A stretch of 64,000 nucleotides of DNA from Cycas panzhihuaensis (Eukaryota > Cycadophyta), in assembly GCA_023213395.1 (NCBI GenBank), contig CM041465.1:174723741-174787740 (forward strand), given 5' to 3'. How positions within the stretch are numbered: the stretch's first letter is position 1; every line of letters begins with the position of its first letter. The notes under the pieces are model-generated. The model did not search any database, had not been told where the DNA came from, and worked only from the letters and a program-made list of their open reading frames with translations. Position numbers and translations under genes: made by a program. This document shows positions 21,004-32,392 of this stretch, piece after piece.

Positions 21004-23260
21004 ATCTTTAGTAAAACCCTCCAGGAACATCAGCAACATATGGGCATGGTTCTCCCTCTCCTTCGATGGCATCAAATTAAGGCCAAGCTTAAAAAATGTG
21101 CCTTCAAACAAGAATCTATCTCTACGTAGGATATACAGTAAGCACCTCCAACATTTCAGCTAACCTTGCAAGTTAATCAAAGATTGGCCTACACCCAAGA
21201 ACCTTACAGAGCTTAAAAGCTTTTTGGAGAGCGTCAACTACTATCAAAAGTTCAATCTACATTTCTCTAGCATAGAACATCCACTACATACCCTGACAAG
21301 CAGTACTAAGGAGATCCTTTGGACGTCAGAATCCGAACCAGCCTTCTAAAAATTAAAGGTCGCTCTTTGCATGACAATTGTACTATGACTACCAGATGAC
21401 CACCTTCCTTTTGAACTGGAGACCAACGCCTCTGAATTCGCGATAGGTGTTGTACTTAAGTAGGGAGGACATCCCATTGCATACCATTCTAAAGCCTTCT
21501 CACAAGCCAACAGGAATTATAGCACTTATGATAAAGAATTTTATGCTCTTGTTTAGGCCCTCAAACATTTGTGTCATTTCCTCTTAGGCAAAGAAACCAG
21601 AGTACATATAGACCATCAGCCATTGCAATATCTAAATTCCCAAACAAAGATCCAAGAACATCAGCATCTTTAGTGGCCTTCTTATGTACATCAATTTAAT
21701 ATTATCATCAAATACAAAAAGGGAGTAACAAACAAGGTCGCCGATTTTCTTAGTCGACTACCGATACTGGCACTATCAACATTATTAGATAATCACTTGG
21801 TCTCTTATGTAGATTGGAAAGATTTATACCAAGAGGATCCACATTTCAAGCCAATTGTTGGAGCACTTCAATAGCCGACCGTCATCAACCGCACACCTTT
21901 CCAAGACTATCATCTCCAAGACGGACTCCTATACAAGTTAAGTAAACTTTGTGTCCCCGCAGGTGCCCCATAAAGGAGGCCCATTCTTCTTCTTATAGAG
22001 GCCATTTTGGAACACAAAAGACCTTACAACATCCACAAAGGTATTTCTTTTGGCCAACTATACATAAGATGGTACAAGCCTATATACGACAGTGTTCTCT
22101 CTGCAACCAGTCAAAGTATTCCAATAGAACTTTGGGCCTATACCAACCTTTCCCGGTTCCCTCAAGGCCTTGGGAATCAATCTCAATGGACTTCATCAGT
22201 GGCCTCCCTACCACCTGTAAGGGCAATGGATCAGATTTTGTCATCATATGCAAGTTTTCAAAGATGGCCATCTTTATTCCTTGTAAAAAGAAAATTACTA
22301 CGACTCAAGTTACTACTCTATTCTTTCAACATGTCTGGACATATTTTGGATTGCCTCTCTCTATTACATCTTACAGGGATAGTCAATTCCTAAGCCATTT
22401 TTGGAAATCATTATGGAAGATGCTAGGATGTCAACTGAAATTCTCCGCATCCTTCCATCCTCAAATAGATGGTCACATCGAGATAGTTAACCAAACATTG
22501 GTCCAAGCTCTCAGGATCTACCAGCACCATAGCAAACAATGGGATATTCATCTCCATCACATTCAACATAGCTACAACAGGGCTTGTCATCAATCCACAG
22601 GACATTCCCCCTTTGAGGTTTGCTATGGATTCCAACCTCCAACTCCTTAGGAATTACCTGTGACATTACCTCATCCAGTCACTCAATATAAAGACGGCGA
22701 GTAGCAAAAAGCTATCAACTTCATAGATCATCCCTCTCAGCTTCATAAAAATCTTCAACAAATCTTGCATCAAGTTCAGCAAAACTACAAGAAACAAGAA
22801 GATCGACATCGAGTGCAAAACACTTATCAGGAAGGAGATAAGGTATGGCTGTAGTTAGATAAATGATGGTTTAAGCATCATCATAAGCTTAAAGCAATCC
22901 ACTTCGGGCCTTATACTATTTTGCAAAAGAATGGGGCCAATTCTTACCATTTAGATCTCCCCGCACATTTAGGCATTCATGATGTGGTCAATGTTAATAG
23001 CCTTAAGCGGCATGAACCACCCAAGTTAGAAGTAGTTCCCTTCGTGGTTCATCCCTCAGACACTATACCAGAGTTTCAACCGCCATTACAGGAAGACACT
23101 TTATTGGACATCAAACAGCAACGAACCAGGCAAGGCACCACCACCTCATAACTTGTAGGCATAAAAGGCAACTATCCCACAAGAGCAAAATGGCTCTCTG
23201 AGGTTGAGTTTTCACAACAGTTTTTGCTTCTCTAAAAGATATTGAGGACAATTTCCTCTA
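21004..23260 (+). pseudogene. Element G RT end, RNase H, integrase
   Basis: Starts in RT connection sequence (GYIVST-like, then DWPTPKNLTELKSFLESVNY). RNase H: LPFELETNASEFAIGVVLK, HPIAYHSKAFSQANRNYSTY, KEFYALV*ALKHLCHFLLG, HIDHQPLQYL. Integrase (21949-22650): zinc part CSLCNQSK, MDFISGLP with the first Asp, TSYRDSQF (the usual SDRD is SYRD) and HIEIVNQ with the Glu. Tail: FGPYTILQKNGANSYHLDLP, IHDVVNVNSLKR and a weak chromodomain-like end. Most stops are TAG or TAA at positions normally Gln. Confidence 0.88.
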
Positions 23261-23273
23261 AGTAGGGAGGAAA
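23255..23273 (+). promoter_or_regulatory. Element G polypurine tract
   Basis: AAGTAGGGAGGAAA immediately before the 3' LTR. Confidence 0.85.
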
Positions 23274-23589
23274 TGATGAGTCCTCATTAAATCCTTAGGA
23301 TTAAGTCCTCTTTAAGTCCTTAGATCTCCCCCTATTTTTTTATTCCTTCATTACTTTATTCTTTAAAGTATACTTAGGACTTTTAGAATAATGTATTAGT
23401 TTTACCAGTTAGGTATACATTATATGCATGGATGACATGTGTCCAGCATGCAACTGGATCACTCATGTATATGTACCTTATGAATTCTTTAGAAAGGCAT
23501 TCATTCTTTGAGTTCTTCTCATTCAGTGCCTATGTCTTGCCCTCTTGCTCTCTTGCTCCTTTCTTCTCCTTTTGATGTACCACACATCA
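23274..23589 (+). repeat. Element G 3' LTR
   Basis: TGATGAGTCCTCATTAAATC to GATGTACCACACATCA; close to the 5' copy with scattered mismatches. Confidence 0.93.
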
Positions 23590-23594
23590 ACATT

Positions 23595-24980
23595 GAATCT
23601 ACTAAATACAAAAGTGTTACCCAAACTCTATCGGTGTATGTGGTTTATACAAGAAGAAATAAGAAACAAGAATACCCTGACCCTATGGAAGAGAAGGAGC
23701 GACTACAACAAGCCCAAGACTTAGTATGATCAATACAAGGGCAAAACGAATCAACGATTCCAATACCAATAATAGCGTAATAGTGCAACAACGACAATCA
23801 CCACAAGTACAAAACATGGCCACAATCCCACAGGAAGGTAATAAAGCCACCACCATGCTAATTGATCAATTTTTACAAATTGAGATACTAGTGAAGATTT
23901 TGACATTGTTGCAACACGATCCATCATTTTTGTGAATCTTGGAAGAACATGTATGACAAATAGATACCAATCAAGCAAAACAATAAGAGTTTCCCCAAGA
24001 AGTAACAAAGCCAACAACAATTTTTGTAGAAGACCCTCATACATGGGCAATCATTCAAGATGCCCCTAGTGTACACAACTTTCAAATAGAAAGTCATGTT
24101 CGATCCTTAAGAGTGGAACGAGATATAATAGTTACAATGACACTATTAAGACATGTCCTACATAACATAGTGATAGACAAGGGTGCAGGAGCTAATATTA
24201 TACCAATAACAACTTGGCAAAGAATGGGTAGACCCACACTATGGCCACCTACATTTCATCTAAGGTTAGTTGATTAGCATGGTGTACAACCACTAGGGAT
24301 GATGATAGCACAAAAGATTCAAGAGTTTGTTGTGTATTTCATTGTCATTTCGATGATTGATGGAATGCCTCCAGCCTATGATGCACTCCTAGGATGACCA
24401 TGGTTGCACACTGCACATGTACTCTAGAACTAGGAACGTAACACATTAGCAATTAAACAAAATACAAAAAAATTATTAATAGATTTAAATCATCATACAA
24501 TAAGTGAAGAAATGATGGGTTCCAGTTCCTCGAATGAAGAAGATAACAATGAATATGATAATGACAATGTAAAAATCAAGGATGTTCAACATTAGTTAAG
24601 TACACTATTTAATAATGATAATATATGCAAACCTATTGAGGGTGTTCTGTATTTGGATTCGTGTTTAGAAGATGAAGTAGAATCAAGCAGTGGATTGTTT
24701 CATTGACAATAATAGGAATATGAAATATTTTCACAATCATGCTACTTAGTTAATACGGAACCACTAGACTCTAATAATGCTTATCAGATAGAAGACATAT
24801 GCGAAACTAGTAAGCATAAACACGAATACCTGAACCAATTTTTTGAAGTCATAAGAGGCAACCAACTAGTACTACAAAAATTTGCTTACCACGTTTATGA
24901 TAAGGAGCAAATTTCCTATGATGAATCACCACAACAAGTAATCAATTTAGGAATTGAACAAAATGATGGGCAGCAGATGG
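23595..24980 (+). pseudogene. Element A protease region
   Basis: After a linker (NTRAKRINDSNTNNSVIVQQ from 23729), protease-like sequence reads HNIVIDKGAGANIIPITTW (about 24166-24222) and DGMPPAYDALLG*PWLHT. The active-site triplet expected as DGG/DSG reads DKG, so it is probably dead. Acidic sequence with many stops links it to RT. Confidence 0.75.
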
Positions 24981-25995
24981 GACCCAATGTTAATAGAGGC
25001 AACCAAAAATATCTTCTTACAATATAAGGATGTCTTTGCTTGGACCTATAAAGACTTAAAAGGGATACCAAGAGAGTTGTGTGAACACAAGATTGAACTA
25101 ATACCAGGAGCCAAAACTGTGAAGCATTGATCTTACCGAATGAATCCTAGATATGTGGAACAAGTGGATACAAAATTAGAAAAATGTTGGATGTTGGGAT
25201 CATATTTAAAGTAGAGACAAGCAAGTGGGTTTAACTGATTGTGGTTGTCCCTAAGAAGAATGACAAACTTTGGATCTATGTCGATTTTCGAGAACTAAAT
25301 GCAGTAATTTGCAAGGATCCATTTCCTATAGCTTTTATTAACACTATTCTGGAGGAAGTTGTGGGACACGAGGTATACTCATTTCTGGATGGCTTTTTAG
25401 GTTACAACCAAGTCAACTTCACAAAAAAAGACAAGTTGAAAGCCACATTCATCACACAATTAGGAATTTTTGCATATAATCGAATGCTCTTTAGACTCTG
25501 CAATGCCCCTGCAACATTTTAGTTAAGTATCATGTACTTACTTGACCAACTGTCATCAAAATCGGTTAGGGTATTTTTAGGTGATTGGTCTATCTATGAT
25601 AGTATCAAAAATCATCTTCCTCTACTAAAGGAATGTCTAGAAGCCTATCGAAAAGCAAGATTGTCATTAAACTTGGAAAAATGTTAGTTTTTGGTTCTGT
25701 ACGACAAACTATTGGGACATATTGTATGTGCACAAGGTTTGAAAATAGACCCTGACAAACTTAAAGTTATAATGAATTTAGCACTATTGACAGATGTAAT
25801 AGGAGTTCGAGCATTTCTTGGATGCGTTGGATACTACTGCAAGTTCATAAAGAGTTTTGCCCAAATAACCCATCACCTGGAAGAATTATTACATAAAAAA
25901 GTAAATTTCATATGGGGGAACAAACAACAAAGGGCATTTGAAGATCTTAAGGAAAAATTTACTCATTATAGTCCTGATCTTAGCCCATTTTGATT
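24981..25995 (+). pseudogene. Element A reverse transcriptase
   Basis: KDVFAWTYKDLKGIPRELCE and IELIPGAKTVKH, then 25241-25522 VPKKNDKLWIYVDFRELNAV, VYSFLDGFLGYNQV, ATFITQLGIFAYNRMLFRLC, a TAG where Gln is usual (ATF*LSIM), the catalytic box degraded to VFLGDW (normally YLDDF or similar), LKIDPDKLKVIM and FLGCVGYYCKFIKSF. The loss of one catalytic Asp means no polymerase activity. Confidence 0.88.
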
Positions 25996-26400
25996 GGTCA
26001 AAAGAATTCCACATTCATGTCGATGCATGACAACTATTAATAGGATGTACACTAGCTCAAGAAGGAAGTCATAAACTTGATTTACCCATTTACTTTGCTA
26101 GTAGGCGACTTAACAAAACAGAAATAAATTACTTAATGATAGAAAGAGAAGGGTTAGGCATGATTTATGCAGTTCAAAAATTTCGTCATTACTTATTAGC
26201 AAATCCTTTCATATTTTATGTTGATCATCAAGCTCTTTTATACATGATTAATAAACCAATCATCCAAGGATGTATAAGTGAATGGTTGCTACTATTCTAG
26301 GAATTTAATTTTAAAGTAAGAGTTTAACCAAGTCGTACACATGCCGCTACAGACCACTTGTCCAAAATTCACATAGGGGAAGAACTTATCTGAATAAATG
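25996..26400 (+). pseudogene. Element A RNase H
   Basis: Decayed RNase H between RT and integrase: ...LIGCTLAQEGSHKLDLPIYF, ASRRLNKTEINYLMIEREGL, MIYAVQKFRHYLLANPFIFY, VDHQALLYMINKPIIQGCIS. Frame breaks at the start and a TAG near 26299. Confidence 0.8.
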
Positions 26401-27617
26401 ATGAATTTCCCGATGTGAAATTATTTCAAGTAAGAGCAACCCCACTTGATTATGAAGATATAATAAAGTACTTGAGCACGGGATTGTTTTCCACTAATAT
26501 GACTTCACAACAATGAAGATAACTCATAAAGAAAGCAGTCCTGCATCAATTAATAAGAGGACTCCTTTATAAGTTAGGCAAGGATCACGTACTGTGCAAA
26601 TGTGCAATGCTAAAGGAAGTTCAAATGGTAGTAAAAGAAGCACATCAAGGAACTGCAGGTGGTCATGTTGGACCCAAATCTACTGCTCGAAAAATTTTAC
26701 TATTAGGGTTATGGTGGCCTCAGTTGTTCAAGGATGCAAAAGAATATGTCTCCAAGTGTGATATATGCCAACAAATGGAACAACCCTTAGATCATGACTG
26801 TATGCCTCTACAACCATCTTTAGCCTAGGGTGTCTTTGAATTTTGGGGCCTAAACTTTGTGGGATAACATAGGAGAAATATATACTAGTAGCTACTGACT
26901 ACCTTACAAAATGGGTTGAAGCAAAGACACTTCGAGACAATTTAGCATGAAGTACAACTATATTTCTCTATGAGAATATTATTACAAGATTTGGGTGTCT
27001 GTTAGAAATTGTGAGTGATAGAGAAACCCACTTCATAAATGATATGATCCACTGCCTGGCACAAGAATTCATCATTACACATCATAAGTCCACTCCTTAT
27101 TACCCATGTGCAAATGGTCAAGTTGAATCAAGTAATAAAATAATAGTAACAATGTTGACCAAATTATGTAACACAAATAGAAATGACTGGACAAAGCAGT
27201 TGCACTCAGTACTATGGGCCTTTTGAACAACATACAAGACTACTACTAGACATACTCCATTTCAATTGGTATATAGGGCGGATGCAGTTCTTCCCATAGA
27301 ATTCGTAGTGCCAAGTTTAAGGATAGTCATGTAAGAATGGTGGTCGGACACACCCAGTCTTGAAGCTCGTTTGGAAGCAATTCTAGGTTTAGATGAAAAG
27401 CAAGTATGGGTACAATGGATAGCAAATATAATACAACACTGAAAAAGATGGAAAGATAAAACACTCTGCATGGAAGTATTTAAAGAAGTAGATTTGGTTT
27501 TAAAATATGATGGAAAACATTTTATAAAACTGTGTAAGCTCAAAATCAGATAGCTTGGACCATTTTCGATGAAAAGAATATTTGAGAATGGGGTAGTTGA
27601 ACTAGCCCGCATTGATG

Positions 27618-27620
<3 letters not shown>
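26401..27620 (+). pseudogene. Element A integrase
   Basis: Zinc part KEAHQGTAGGHVGPKSTARK and KCDICQQMEQP (26607-26828). Core: WGLNFVG where the first catalytic Asp is usually found (reads Asn), IVSDRETHFINDM with the second Asp, and GQVESSNK with the Glu (27011-27226). C-terminal part: HTPFQLVYRADAVLPIEFVV, LARIDGD ending at the AT microsatellite. No chromodomain is seen. Stops scattered. Confidence 0.85.

Positions 27621-27657
<37 letters not shown>
27621..27657. repeat. (AT)n microsatellite
   Basis: About 18 AT units directly after the integrase C-terminus of element A. Confidence 0.97.
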
Positions 27658-27659
<2 letters not shown>

Positions 27660-27965
27660 TATAATTTAAGGACGATTGACCCACATGGTCGTTGATCCAT
27701 GGGATCAACCAACTAACCCACGTGGTTGGCTAACCTACGTGGACGACCAACCCACATGGCCGAACGACCCACGGGATTGGCTAACCCCCAGTTTTGGTCA
27801 TCCTATGGGATCGACTGACACCTTACTTTTGGCGTACCCATGGGATTGGCCAACCCACAGGTGGGTCGACCCCCGGTTTTCGATTGACCGACAAGTAGCC
27901 AATCCACATGTTTGACCAACCCATGGATTCGGCCTACACCTTAGGCTGCCCCACATTATAACCAA
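27660..27965. repeat. Degenerate short tandem repeats, GACCAACCCATGGGATTGGC type
   Basis: GC-richer than its surroundings. Core words CCAACCCA(C/T)(A/G)TGG, CATGGGATTGGC and (T/A)TTGACC recur about every 20-25 bp with mutual inverted similarity (TTGGCCAACC is palindromic). An open frame across it (27676-27915) gives repeated DQPTNPRGWLT-like words, explained by the repeat rather than selection. Confidence 0.6.
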
Positions 27966-29030
27966 AATTCTCCATTAGGGTCAATCATCACTGAGAGAAG
28001 AAGAGTAGCACCAATGAGAAGCATTGAGCTACAACTAACCTACAAAGTGTTTGGGGTCCAGGAGTTATGAAGAGCATGCAAAATTAGTTCCTTCCAAGAT
28101 AAGTACGTGGTTATTCTATTAAAGGGAAAGTATCCACATAGATCAAGGTAATTCAAAGTCGATTTTGCTACAATCTAAATTAAGAATGTCTAGATGAGAA
28201 GGAGGAGTTGCAAAATTTGCTCAGATCACCATCTCCTTTTTGGGGTTTGTGCAAAAACAATCAGAGGAGGATGTGGATACACTTTTTGAAATTGGTGGGT
28301 GTCAAACTAAATGGCAAGTGCTAGATTCATCGGTCCTCCATAAATGGTTAAAAGTAGAGGACCAAAATGCTCCATAAAGGACAAAACTAACAAGTGCATG
28401 AGTGGTTCAAGTAGTTTCCTTCCGTGTCTTCTCTAAGAATTCCAAATGACTGCAGGATGTATTGGATAGGTGCAATCCCATGAGCCGCATATGAACTATC
28501 AACGACAAAATCATAGGCACGAAGCCCGAGGGTTTGGCAAGATTAATAGGGTTTCTGGCTCAGGGATAGGAAGTGAGGAAATTGGGGAATTTAAAGGTTC
28601 CTATGAAGGATCAAATTATCTAGACCATGTGCAAATAAGAGTTCCACACCAAACATGGTGAATGAGGCATTTTGGTTACTCATTTGAAGACTACAAATGT
28701 AATGGTGGTAGCAGTCCTCATGTGCACATGACTATTGGGAGAGCAACATTGTAATGCCTTACTCTAGTGGACAACATCGTACCTCAAGGGGCTTATGAAG
28801 GGAGTCATCTACAATTGGTTAGCCTTCATATCAAAAAAGCTCAAGACATCACTTCGTGAACCGGTTATAAGAGGGCAACCTAGGTTTAACCTAGCCATCT
28901 ATCTGTTAGGGTTTTGTTATGAGAAATTTCATTTACCAGGTTAGCATGAAGCCCAACAATACTTCTTCTCTTAGCATTCCACATAATCTCCTTACAAACG
29001 CCAAAGAAAATTTGATCTAAAGTTTAGGGG
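27966..29030 (+). other. Element A 3' region, decayed coding-like sequence
   Basis: Between the tandem stretch and the coiled-coil frame. Stretches such as IGGCQTKWQVLDSSVLHKWL (about 28290), EVRKLGNLKVPMKDQII and SLREPVIRGQPRFNLAIYLL (about 28840-28920) look like former coding sequence in several frames. I cannot assign a family. It is on the element's sense strand and may be the front part of the extra frame that follows. Confidence 0.4.
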
Positions 29031-29055
29031 GAGGGAGAGGCAGAAAAAAAAAATC

Positions 29056-29880
29056 ATGACAGTGAGGGAAATAGATGACTCTTCTGAAGATCCAAATGAC
29101 TCAGACGAAGACTGCGTTATTGATTACTTGGACCTTAGTTCAAGACAAGACAATAATGAGTTTGAACCAAAAACCGATACCACATTAGCTTCTGTAGATC
29201 AAGTGTCACAAGCTCCAACACCGGATCTAAACATACTTCTCTCTCCTACCGTGGATATTGAGGTAGCAAGATGTAAGCTATTCAAAATGATAACTGGTAG
29301 GGGAGTAGGTGATCCTCTAGTCATGGAAATTCCACCACCAAAATAAAGGGAGCAACAGGCTGCCACTACGGCCACATCATCCATTGACCCTTAGTACATC
29401 AAAGCCAAACAAGTATGCATGATTAATGTATTGGATCAGTACCGCACATTGGCAGAAACTCAAGGCTCAACATTCCTAAAATTGGCTGAAGATTATCATT
29501 GCAAAGAAGACAACTATAACTAATTACAAAAAGACTTGAAGGAGGGAAGGGAATTACTACACAAAAAAGAAGACGAATGCACTCAATTGAGGAAAACAAT
29601 TCAAGAAATGCATTCTCAGGAGGTACTCCATGTTCAAAGGATTAGTAGGTTAGAGGAGGATCTACATCAAAATCCAAAACAAGTCAAAGATCTATCCACA
29701 GAGCTACAAGAGGGGAAAAAATGTTGAGAGCAAATGCTGCAATGCATCGAAGTATTTAGTCGAGAAAACCTCAAATAGCGGCAGAAAATAGGATTAGATC
29801 CATTACACTTAAAAGTAACAGTAAATCTAGGAGAAGGATTTGCACCCTCAATTCCAGATTCGGGCTCACCAATGCCATAA
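29056..29880 (+). pseudogene. Element A extra ORF with coiled coil
   Basis: Lies after integrase and before the polypurine tract, where Athila/Tat-like elements may carry an additional frame. The N-terminal part is acidic (IDDSSEDPNDSDEDCVIDYL). After stops at 29344 and 29392 the second half (29536-29727) reads KEGRELLHKKEDECTQLRKT, then ISRLEEDLHQ and KDLSTELQEGKKC, a heptad-like coiled coil with Leu/Ile/Val spacing. No transmembrane stretch is evident, so env-like function is not supported. Function unknown. Confidence 0.55.
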
Positions 29881-29917
29881 AAGCTCTTTTTGTCTCTTCT
29901 AAGCAAGACGCTCAGAA

Positions 29918-29938
29918 CAAAAAAAAAGGGGGTATAGA
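29918..29938 (+). promoter_or_regulatory. Element A polypurine tract
   Basis: AAAAAAAAAGGGGGTATAGA directly before the 3' LTR. Confidence 0.85.
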
Positions 29939-30386
29939 TGTTGGGACACATTTTGTTAGAAGTGTCATATGTAAGTAACAAAGGTACTAAGTAATGAATA
30001 TTATGTTAACAAAGGATTAGTTGAGTCGAGTTGTTGGAAGTCGTTACAAATAGTCATTTCAAAAAGCTATATATCTAGTGAGGATGGACACAAAGGGGGG
30101 AAGTTATTCCATGTTACAAATCCGAACACTAGTGAATGGTACAAAACTAGTATGGGATGATCATTTGTTACTTGTACATAATCTTGGTGTTGTACCCAGC
30201 TTTGATATAATAATATAAATTAACGACATCAATTTGCATATACTCTGTATCTACTCTTGGTGTTGAATGCTATGCATATGATCATCCTGCGTTGGATGTT
30301 ACTATGTTGTGAAATATTGTTATCTTTCTCTTCCTAAAAGAATTTATCTTTCTCTTTCTAGAAGAACCATTTATATCAAAATAACA
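29939..30386 (+). repeat. Element A 3' LTR
   Basis: 448 bp, TGTTGGGACACATTTTGTTAG to ATCAAAATAACA, followed by the TSD aatat. Confidence 0.93.
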
Positions 30387-30453
30387 AATATAAATTAAAT
30401 AATTCTTCCTATATCTTCAAAAACTGATTTCATTATCATTTTGGAATGCCACA
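30387..30453 (-). repeat. Element Y 3' LTR, proximal part
   Basis: Minus-strand start TGTGGCATTCCAAAATGATAATG. Its first five forward bases (aatat) are the target duplication of A. Confidence 0.88.
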
Positions 30454-30472
30454 ATTCCCCTCCCCTTAAAAT
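30454..30472 (-). promoter_or_regulatory. Element Y polypurine tract
   Basis: On the minus strand TTTTAAGGGGAGGGGAAT, identical in its core to the tract of element Z at 57843-57859. Confidence 0.88.
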
Positions 30473-30680
30473 ACTTCACCCTCGAAATATTGGAGGTTGC
30501 TTGCCAAGCTTTGACCACTTATTCTAGCTGTCGCCTACTAAATCCTATAGGTCATAAAGATTGGATTTAATATTGCAATTTCTGTTAGAATTTGTTGATG
30601 AGTGTCTTGAACTTGTTGTTACTTGTTCTTGAAACTAGGTACATGTTGTATCTTGTCTAATAATGAAGAGATCTTAGGAT

Positions 30681-31055
30681 CTATGCGGGGTTGTCGATGG
30701 TTGGCATTGATCTAATTTTGTGTTTGTACATTTTGTCCTCAAAAATGATATGAGAGATGATTAGAATATAGTAGAAAAAATTGTGGGGAAGGTTATGATG
30801 CAATTTTGGGAGTTGGGAAAAGAATTGATCATAAGGACCATGAAATGATGATTGCCTAGCGTAAAAGAGAGTGGAAGATGAAGGGTTTTGAGAAATGATT
30901 AGCAATAGATTTGTGGGCACAGAAAACAAGAATGAAAAGGATAAATCGTAGGAATTACTTAAGGTTTGGAACTTGAATAAGATAGGGGTAGGGGTTAGAA
31001 GGTTGTTGGAAAGATTAATAGAGTTCTCAATCGAAGAATATAAATGTGGGATCAA
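30681..31055 (-). pseudogene. Element Y conserved pre-PPT open frame
   Basis: A 124-codon frame in the sense direction of Y. Its segment FHGPYDQFFSQLPKL matches IHDPYDQFFLQNPHF in the equivalent place of element Z, and the DNA after it (ACAAGATACAACATGTAC) is also shared. No recognised domain. The similarity may be conserved RNA or DNA sequence rather than protein. Confidence 0.4.
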
Positions 31056-31861
31056 CGATAGGTCCTCCTTACGAAAAAAATATTTTAGTAGGGTTTAAGA
31101 AATGAGGGTAGGACGAAATGAAAGAATTATTTAAAAAAAACAAAGTTGGTGGTGTAGCAATGAAGAAGGTCGAGATAGACAGGACAAGGTTTTGTAGGAG
31201 GTAATCATTGTACAGGGGATTGAAACCTGATGCAATGAGAATGAATGGCTTAGAATCTATTGCTAATCTAGATCTCTAAGCAAAAAGGGGCCAAGTAAAT
31301 AAAAATTTGAGGTAGGGTTGTAAAAAAGTATTGGAATTTATCCTTAAAAAAATTTGGAATTACGAGAATTAAAGGTTTGGCCAGCTATGGGATATATACA
31401 AGAGGGTTTTCTACAATGGCTAAGCTTGGAAAAGACAGAGGACAGATGATACTACCAAATGAACTATGCATGTGCAACACAAGATCAATAACTACGTTGA
31501 GTACCTTGTTGGCTTCACATGTGTGCTGGTGAGGTTCTTCTCGAGGTTTTTTTAGTTGTTCTCTCGCTTTGTCTTGAATGGTTTGATGCTACTCTTGAAT
31601 TGATTTTCCTTCATGCTCTTGCAAAGATTCTAAATTCTATCTATGTAGGGTTGACTCTCTCTCTTTTGTCAATACTTTCGCTTGTTCCAATCCTTGGGCA
31701 TCTTTATACTGATCATGCACTTGTCAATGTTGATGTGTTTCCTCTTCTTAAACTTTGTCTTACTTGCGATATGTTTCTTCTTGGTGCCTGCCCCTTACAT
31801 CCTCTTGAGCTTTGAGAGCTAAAAATCAAAACCAAAACCAAAACCAATTGTTGAGTATTTT

Positions 31862-32392
31862 TCACCTGCTAAACCAGTTAATGAACCAAACATGAGCTTT
31901 TCCTAGTAAGAGAACATCGATACATGGTCCATAATCCTCTATCTCTATATCATTCGTGTATCCCTTTAGGGTTTCAACCATTTCTAACAATTCTTGCAGA
32001 TTGGTGCCTTCATCAAAGTCAAAAATCCCTAACGGATTAGGTCCTTTATCCTTCAATACTTCAGACTCCAAATGTGCCCTTCTTAGTTCTCTAATTTTTT
32101 TTGCAAATTTGTGTTTATCGATGTTCTTGGAACTAGTTTGCACCCAACTCTTTTCAAAATCCTCATGTATCACATCTTTTAAGAATGGGCACTTGAAGTG
32201 CTTTGTGTACTTGTAGTATCTATAAAACTGTGTGAACCATTTAATTGCCTTTCCACTTAAGTATTGGGATGCAAAAGGAATCTTTTCTTCTTGTGACATT
32301 GGGTAAATATCAAAGTAGATGTCCAACATTATTATCCATTCTGTCGCATCTATTCCTTCATCAAGGTCCCATTTTTCTAATAGCCATCTCAA
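31862..32392 (-). pseudogene. Element Y gag with two similar modules
   Basis: 176 open codons. The first module reads WDLDEGIDATEWIIMLD ... YLSGKAIKWFTQFY, the second FDFDEGTNLQELLEMVE ... LLLGKAHVWFINWF. Both keep the pattern (W/F)D(L/F)DEG...E...M, then L-x-GKA-x-x-WF, the retrotransposon gag signature, suggesting an internal duplication. A basic helix-like stretch (KKIRELRRAHLESEV) sits between them. No zinc knuckle. The frame is open, so it is better kept than most neighbours. Confidence 0.75.

Larger units (their letters stand above)
20690..23589 (+). mobile_element. Ty3/gypsy element G, internally deleted
   Basis: LTRs 20690-21003 (314 bp) and 23274-23589 (316 bp), perfect TSD acatt (20685-20689, 23590-23594), inserted in element A. 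Only the RT C-terminal end, RNase H, integrase and tail remain; gag, protease, the RT catalytic part and a recognisable primer site are missing. The intact TSD and LTR pair show that the deleted form may itself have been copied, or that the deletion followed insertion. Confidence 0.93.
7315..30386 (+). mobile_element. Ty3/gypsy element A (with nested E, F and G)
   Basis: LTRs at 7315-7769 and 29939-30386 with a perfect 5-bp TSD, aatat. Without inserts E (7865-19009) and G (20690-23589) it is about 9 kb. Order: LTR, primer region, gag with four zinc knuckles, protease, RT, RNase H, integrase, an AT microsatellite, a degenerate tandem stretch, an extra coiled-coil frame, polypurine tract, LTR. 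No chromodomain is visible, and the RT wording (DFRELNAVICKDPFPI, FLDGFLGYNQV) resembles the non-chromovirus (Tat/Athila-like) plant branch; lineage by motif memory only. The LTRs differ at 9 of the first 112 bp and pol has many stops, so it is old. Confidence 0.92.

Noticed and set aside
27262-27915. Long frames on both strands across the (AT)n and the tandem stretch
   Set aside because: Caused by simple repeats (IYIYIY) and repeat words; no protein similarity.
29056-29346. env-like gene in element A
   Set aside because: No signal peptide or transmembrane segment; acidic and coiled-coil only.
31519-31815. 98-codon Leu-rich plus-strand frame
   Set aside because: Antisense to element Y between gag and the pre-PPT segment; looks hydrophobic only because of T-rich DNA.
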